A stretch of DNA of 64,000 nt from Ustilaginoidea virens. Taxonomy: Eukaryota > Ascomycota > Sordariomycetes > Hypocreales > Clavicipitaceae. Positions 61,761 through 64,000 of the stretch are shown piece by piece (positions within the stretch are counted from its first letter, which is position 1; the number at the start of each line of letters is the position of its first letter). The translations under genes were made by a program, and so were the position numbers. The notes under the pieces were generated by a model, which was not told where the DNA came from, did no database searches, and saw only the letters and a list, made by a program, of their open reading frames with translations. The stretch is taken from positions 2,666,001-2,730,000 of the forward strand of contig NC_057318.1 of the NCBI RefSeq assembly GCF_000687475.1, in the 5' to 3' direction.

Positions 61761-62099
61761 TATTGGTTGCATTAAGGGGTACCCAATTGTACGTAGGGTT
61801 GCGCGCGTAGTATTAAGTACCGTAAGGTCACCGGTTAAAGGTATAATTACTTCTTTAATTATGACTAACTAACTAAGAGGAAAGAAAGGAAGCAAAAGAG
61901 TAATTACACGATGTGGCCTTTTTGTGCGTGCCGTAGTCACGTGCATCGGCGCAGTCGGGCCGGGCTGCCCTCGTGCCCTACCGGGCTTAGGGGTAAAGGG
62001 GCAAAAGGGGCCAAAGTGGCCACATCGTGCATATCGGGTGTGCGCGGCACATCCGTCGCAATGTGCCCAATTGGGCACCTTGCGACAGCGATTCCGACA
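61761..62099 (-). repeat. 5' LTR of Copia-D (339 bp)
   Basis: Begins TATTGGTTGC on the plus strand (a RIP change of TGTT) and ends GATTCCGACA. It has the same length as the other LTR and differs from it mainly by C/T and G/A transitions. The 12-bp inverted repeat is CACGATGTGGCC (61907-61918) with GGCCACATCGTG (62018-62029). Confidence 0.93.
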
Positions 62100-62559
62100 T
62101 TATTAATTATAGTCTTAATCGTCTATATAAGAGTTTCAATAGGGATATAATTATTACTTAGGTCGGCCTTTTATTAGGCAGTCTCTACTATAGAGTTTAT
62201 AGCCTTTCGCACTCTTCCTAATACCGCTAAGGGAATATAGTCCTATAGCTCTTTTATAAAATCTATAATAATATCGGCTATTAGTTGCTTCTGCCCTTAG
62301 ATAGGTTCGGTCTTGGTCTAGTTATCCCATATACTAATCGCGATCGTAATATTAGGGTTATAGCGGCTGTATACTATGCCGCCCCTATTCCTTTTATCGA
62401 TATCTATTACTTTATTCGCGTCTACTGTGTCTACTCCCTAGATGCGATACGCTATAGGTGAGGGGGGTAAATAGATAAGAAAAAGCGATTAAAAATATTA
62501 GAATTGATTTTAAAGGCGGTTCCGTACCGATACCTAGATGCGGGCGAAATCGCAAAAAG
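62100..62559 (-). mobile_element. Outer LINE piece 7 (5' end)
   Basis: Matches about 47010-47457 of the full LINE, covering the ORF1 start and 5' UTR. The LINE 5' end lies at about 62557-62560. This is the outer boundary of the whole transposon pile; the LINE's own target duplication cannot be tested because its 3' end is outside the window. Confidence 0.86.
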
Positions 62560-62700
62560 TGTAATTATTTTAAAGATATATTTGCACTAGTATTATAATA
62601 TAAGCAAATTGCAAAAAGTTTTTTTTTATATATAATATATATATATATATAATAATATATAAAAGAGAGCTGAGCTAAAGCCTATTTAAGAAGAACTTAT
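62560..62700. repeat. AT-rich low-complexity border
   Basis: T-tract and (TA)n stretch, densest at 62615-62665. It also holds GCAAAAAGTTTTTT at about 62609-62622, similar to the LINE 5' terminus a few dozen bases away, which may be a small remnant or chance. Marks the end of the repeat block. Confidence 0.6.
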
Positions 62701-63321
62701 ATATAAATCTTATATGGTCTTTGCTATCCATTATATAAATGAGTGGACTAGCTCTTATGAAGCGTTGGTAGTGCCACTGATATGGTGCAACAGCATGTGT
62801 ACATATACCCCTGTATATACGCGAGCCTCTAAGCTCCGACCCCTTGGCGCCCCTGGCCAATATTTTGCCCCCAGCCGTTAAAGACAGGAAGGAACGGCCT
62901 GGCCTGTCTTACCTGGAACGTAAAGCAATCAAATGTTATCAAACCCCAACTACTGCAAACTTACGCAGCACGTGGCTACTCGCCGTTTTCTTGTCTTCTT
63001 TCGCCAACCTCAGGACTGCTTTCTCTCTTTCTCACCCGTACTCTGAACTCTAGCCCTCAGATGGCATCACGGAGCCTATAGTTGCTTCCGACCTGTCGCC
63101 CTGACTTGTCTGTCGACTCTTGCCATTAAATCTTATACTCTAGGTTTGATTACCTGGCTGAAGGCGCGACTGCACACCTTCTTTTTTCGCGCTATCGCTC
63201 TGGAAGCGGCCGTACCGCATCGACTTTTGCCAAACTCTCCTCTCTCATGTTCTTTACTCTCTGCGTCCCTGCAGCACTCGTATTTGCTATGCAATCCACG
63301 ACCTTGGTACACGGTTGAATA
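62701..63321 (+). promoter_or_regulatory. Upstream region of SMP3 (promoter and 5' leader)
   Basis: About 620 bp with normal CA/TG content, unlike everything to its left. It holds a CCAAT-type motif (GGCCAATATT, about 62853), a C/T-rich stretch (about 62985-63045) often found near fungal transcription starts, and several upstream ATGs. One small frame, 63247-63318, ends 3 bp before the SMP3 ATG. No separate gene is credible here; the open frames of 60-70 codons are not conserved-looking. Confidence 0.55.
63247..63318 (+). CDS. Upstream ORF of SMP3 (23 codons)
   Basis: ATG at 63247 opens a 23-codon hydrophobic frame (MFFTLCVPAALVFAMQ...) ending with TGA at 63316-63318. It is in phase with SMP3, and one codon (ATA) separates its stop from the SMP3 ATG. 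If it lies in the mRNA it could limit or pass on ribosomes to SMP3. Whether the transcript starts upstream of it is unknown, so it may be untranscribed chance sequence. Confidence 0.35.
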   Translation: MFFTLCVPAALVFAMQSTTLVHG

Positions 63322-64000
63322 ATGTGGCGGCGCACTTACCTGCTCCTTGTTCTGATACGACTATGGTTTGCCTTGTCACCGAGCTATTTACACCCTGACG
63401 AGAATTTCCAGGGTCCCGAAGTCATTGCTGGTATGTTTGACCCTGCCATTACGCCTGAGCTTGGCAGGTTGCGCAATGCCAATGTTGTTGCCATTTGCGA
63501 TGAGCCATGGTCATGCGCTCGGTCACGTTGGTCTTTGTGAGAGAGGGGAGAAGAAAAGAAGGATGTACTAATGCGCGCGCCATTTTCAAACAGGCCAAAT
63601 CTTTAGCTATCCGGTCCGGAAGACGTGGGAGTTTACGAGTGAGCACCCGATTCGCAGCGTCTTTCCGCTATGGCCCGTTTACGGGCTCCCGATGCTACTA
63701 CTGCGCTGGCTGTGGATTGGTCACGGACAGGATAGGGAAATTCCCCCAATTGCCGTATTCTGGACCCTGCGCGTTCTCATGTTCTTGACCAGCTTCGTCT
63801 TAGAGGATTGGGCGCTCCACGAGCTAATACCATCTCCACGACATCGTCGTATCGCTGTTCTGTTGGTCGCCTCGTCCTACGTTACTTGGACCTATCAGAC
63901 ACATACATTTTCGAATTCTGTGGAAACGCTGGTGGTGGCTTGGAGTTTGGTCCTCATTCAGCGTATCGTTGACACCCAAGCAAGTTACCCTCGACCAGTT
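63322..64000 (+). CDS. SMP3: GPI mannosyltransferase 4, Smp3 (GT22 family), 5' part
   Basis: Smp3 is an ER membrane mannosyltransferase that adds the fourth, side-branch mannose to the GPI-anchor precursor, using dolichol-phosphate-mannose. Exon 1 (63322-63430) encodes [19 protein letters not shown], a hydrophobic first segment, then [22 protein letters not shown] at residues 24-27 is the conserved lumenal motif of this family. Exon 2 starts at 63594, restores a Gly codon across the splice and reads [13 protein letters not shown], then [15 protein letters not shown], and further hydrophobic segments to the window end, about 171 residues in all. The start is chosen because an in-frame TGA lies two codons upstream. 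Codons are GC-balanced and uninterrupted, so it looks functional. Assigned from memory of the family; the 3' part is missing. Confidence 0.93.
63431..63593 (+). other. Spliceosomal intron in SMP3 (163 bp, phase 1)
   Basis: Donor GTATGT at 63431, branch site TACTAAT at 63566-63572, acceptor CAG at 63591-63593. The splice joins a split Gly codon and continues the Smp3 reading frame. Reading through instead reaches a TGA at 63538-63540. Confidence 0.92.

Larger units (their letters stand above)
54613..62104 (-). mobile_element. Copia-D, complete Copia element (7482 bp), TSD TTATT
   Basis: Minus-oriented element at 54618-62099, flanked by TTATT at 54613-54617 and 62100-62104, with two 339-bp LTRs. 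The internal 6.8 kb holds gag, protease, integrase, RT and RNase H in Copia order. It is diverged from Copia-A to C and has GC-richer LTRs. No nested element was seen inside it. Confidence 0.95.
10750..62559 (-). mobile_element. Outer Tad1-like LINE, split into seven pieces over 52 kb
   Basis: One minus-strand LINE copy is the host of almost everything in the window. Its pieces (10750-10886, 34398-34801, 48518-49233, 49984-51244, 51921-52433, 53838-54617, 62100-62559) are collinear and nearly gap-free against about 43200-47457 of the full LINE. Each gap is an independently recognisable element with its own target duplication. The pieces add to about 4.2 kb against about 4.26 kb in the reference copy. 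The 3' third lies left of the window, beyond the Gypsy stack. The 5' end is at about 62559, ending with the GCGGGCGAAATCGC-type motif. Fully RIP-degraded. Confidence 0.87.

Noticed and set aside
1..62560. Centromere or telomere-proximal identity
   Set aside because: AT-rich nested repeats fit either, but no telomere repeats or centromere-specific evidence are present in the sequence.
1..62560. Starship-type giant mobile element or secondary-metabolite cluster
   Set aside because: No tyrosine-recombinase captain, cargo genes, polyketide or peptide synthetase sequence was seen; all content is explained by ordinary transposons.
62844..63053. 69-codon plus-strand ORF upstream of SMP3
   Set aside because: No recognisable domain; overlaps the pyrimidine-rich leader and ends well before SMP3; probably chance.
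63449..63788. Overlapping ORFs on both strands within SMP3
   Set aside because: They read through the intron or lie in other frames of exon 2; the spliced Smp3 frame explains the region.

Overview
The window looks like a filamentous ascomycete (Pezizomycotina-type) chromosome. About the first 62.6 kb is AT-rich, repeat-only DNA made of nested, decayed transposable elements. The last ~1.2 kb is ordinary, balanced-composition DNA carrying the start of a conserved gene, SMP3 (GPI mannosyltransferase 4), with a short fungal intron. The repeat block carries the mark of repeat-induced point mutation (RIP): CpA and TpG are strongly depleted and replaced by TpA, CpG is largely kept, and element ORFs are broken by TAA/TAG/TGA codons where CAA/CAG/TGG would be expected. 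I cannot name the species. No tRNA, rRNA, CRISPR array, metabolic cluster or bacterial feature was seen.

Layout. Nearly everything up to ~62.56 kb can be read as insertions inside one old minus-strand Tad1-like LINE, the 'outer LINE'. Its remaining pieces are 10750-10886, 34398-34801, 48518-49233, 49984-51244, 51921-52433, 53838-54617 and 62100-62559. Joined, they total about 4.2 kb and are collinear with the 5' two thirds of a full-length copy at 41086-47457. Seven insertions separate or bound these pieces. (1) A left stack runs off the window start: Gypsy-B2 (3' end at 10374-10749) holds Gypsy-A1 (5102-10373), which holds Gypsy-B1 (to 5101), which holds a LINE 5' end (1-380). (2) A forward LINE (10887-34397) contains Copia-A (15260-32125), which contains Copia-B (19628-29867), which contains Copia-C (23536-29358). 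(3) Gypsy-A2 (34802-48517) contains the full-length minus LINE. (4, 5) Two solo Copia-A LTRs lie at 49234-49983 and 51245-51920. (6) A Tc1/mariner element lies at 52434-53837. (7) Copia-D lies at 54618-62099. Most junctions are supported by direct target-site duplications (TSDs): 5 bp for LTR elements, 14 bp for LINEs, TA for the mariner.

How the parts relate. The Gypsy elements are chromoviruses with protease, reverse transcriptase (RT), RNase H, integrase and a C-terminal chromodomain. Gypsy-A also has a long region between pol and the 3' LTR that appears to hold an antisense ORF, kept in two copies. Copia-A and Copia-B appear to prime from an internal (anticodon-arm) fragment of initiator tRNA-Met. 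Copia-B is internally deleted and looks non-autonomous. Nothing in the repeat block looks able to make a complete working protein. From 62.7 kb on, the RIP signature stops and SMP3 begins at 63322 on the plus strand, running off the window end. All positions and comparisons were made by eye; boundaries without a stated TSD are approximate.
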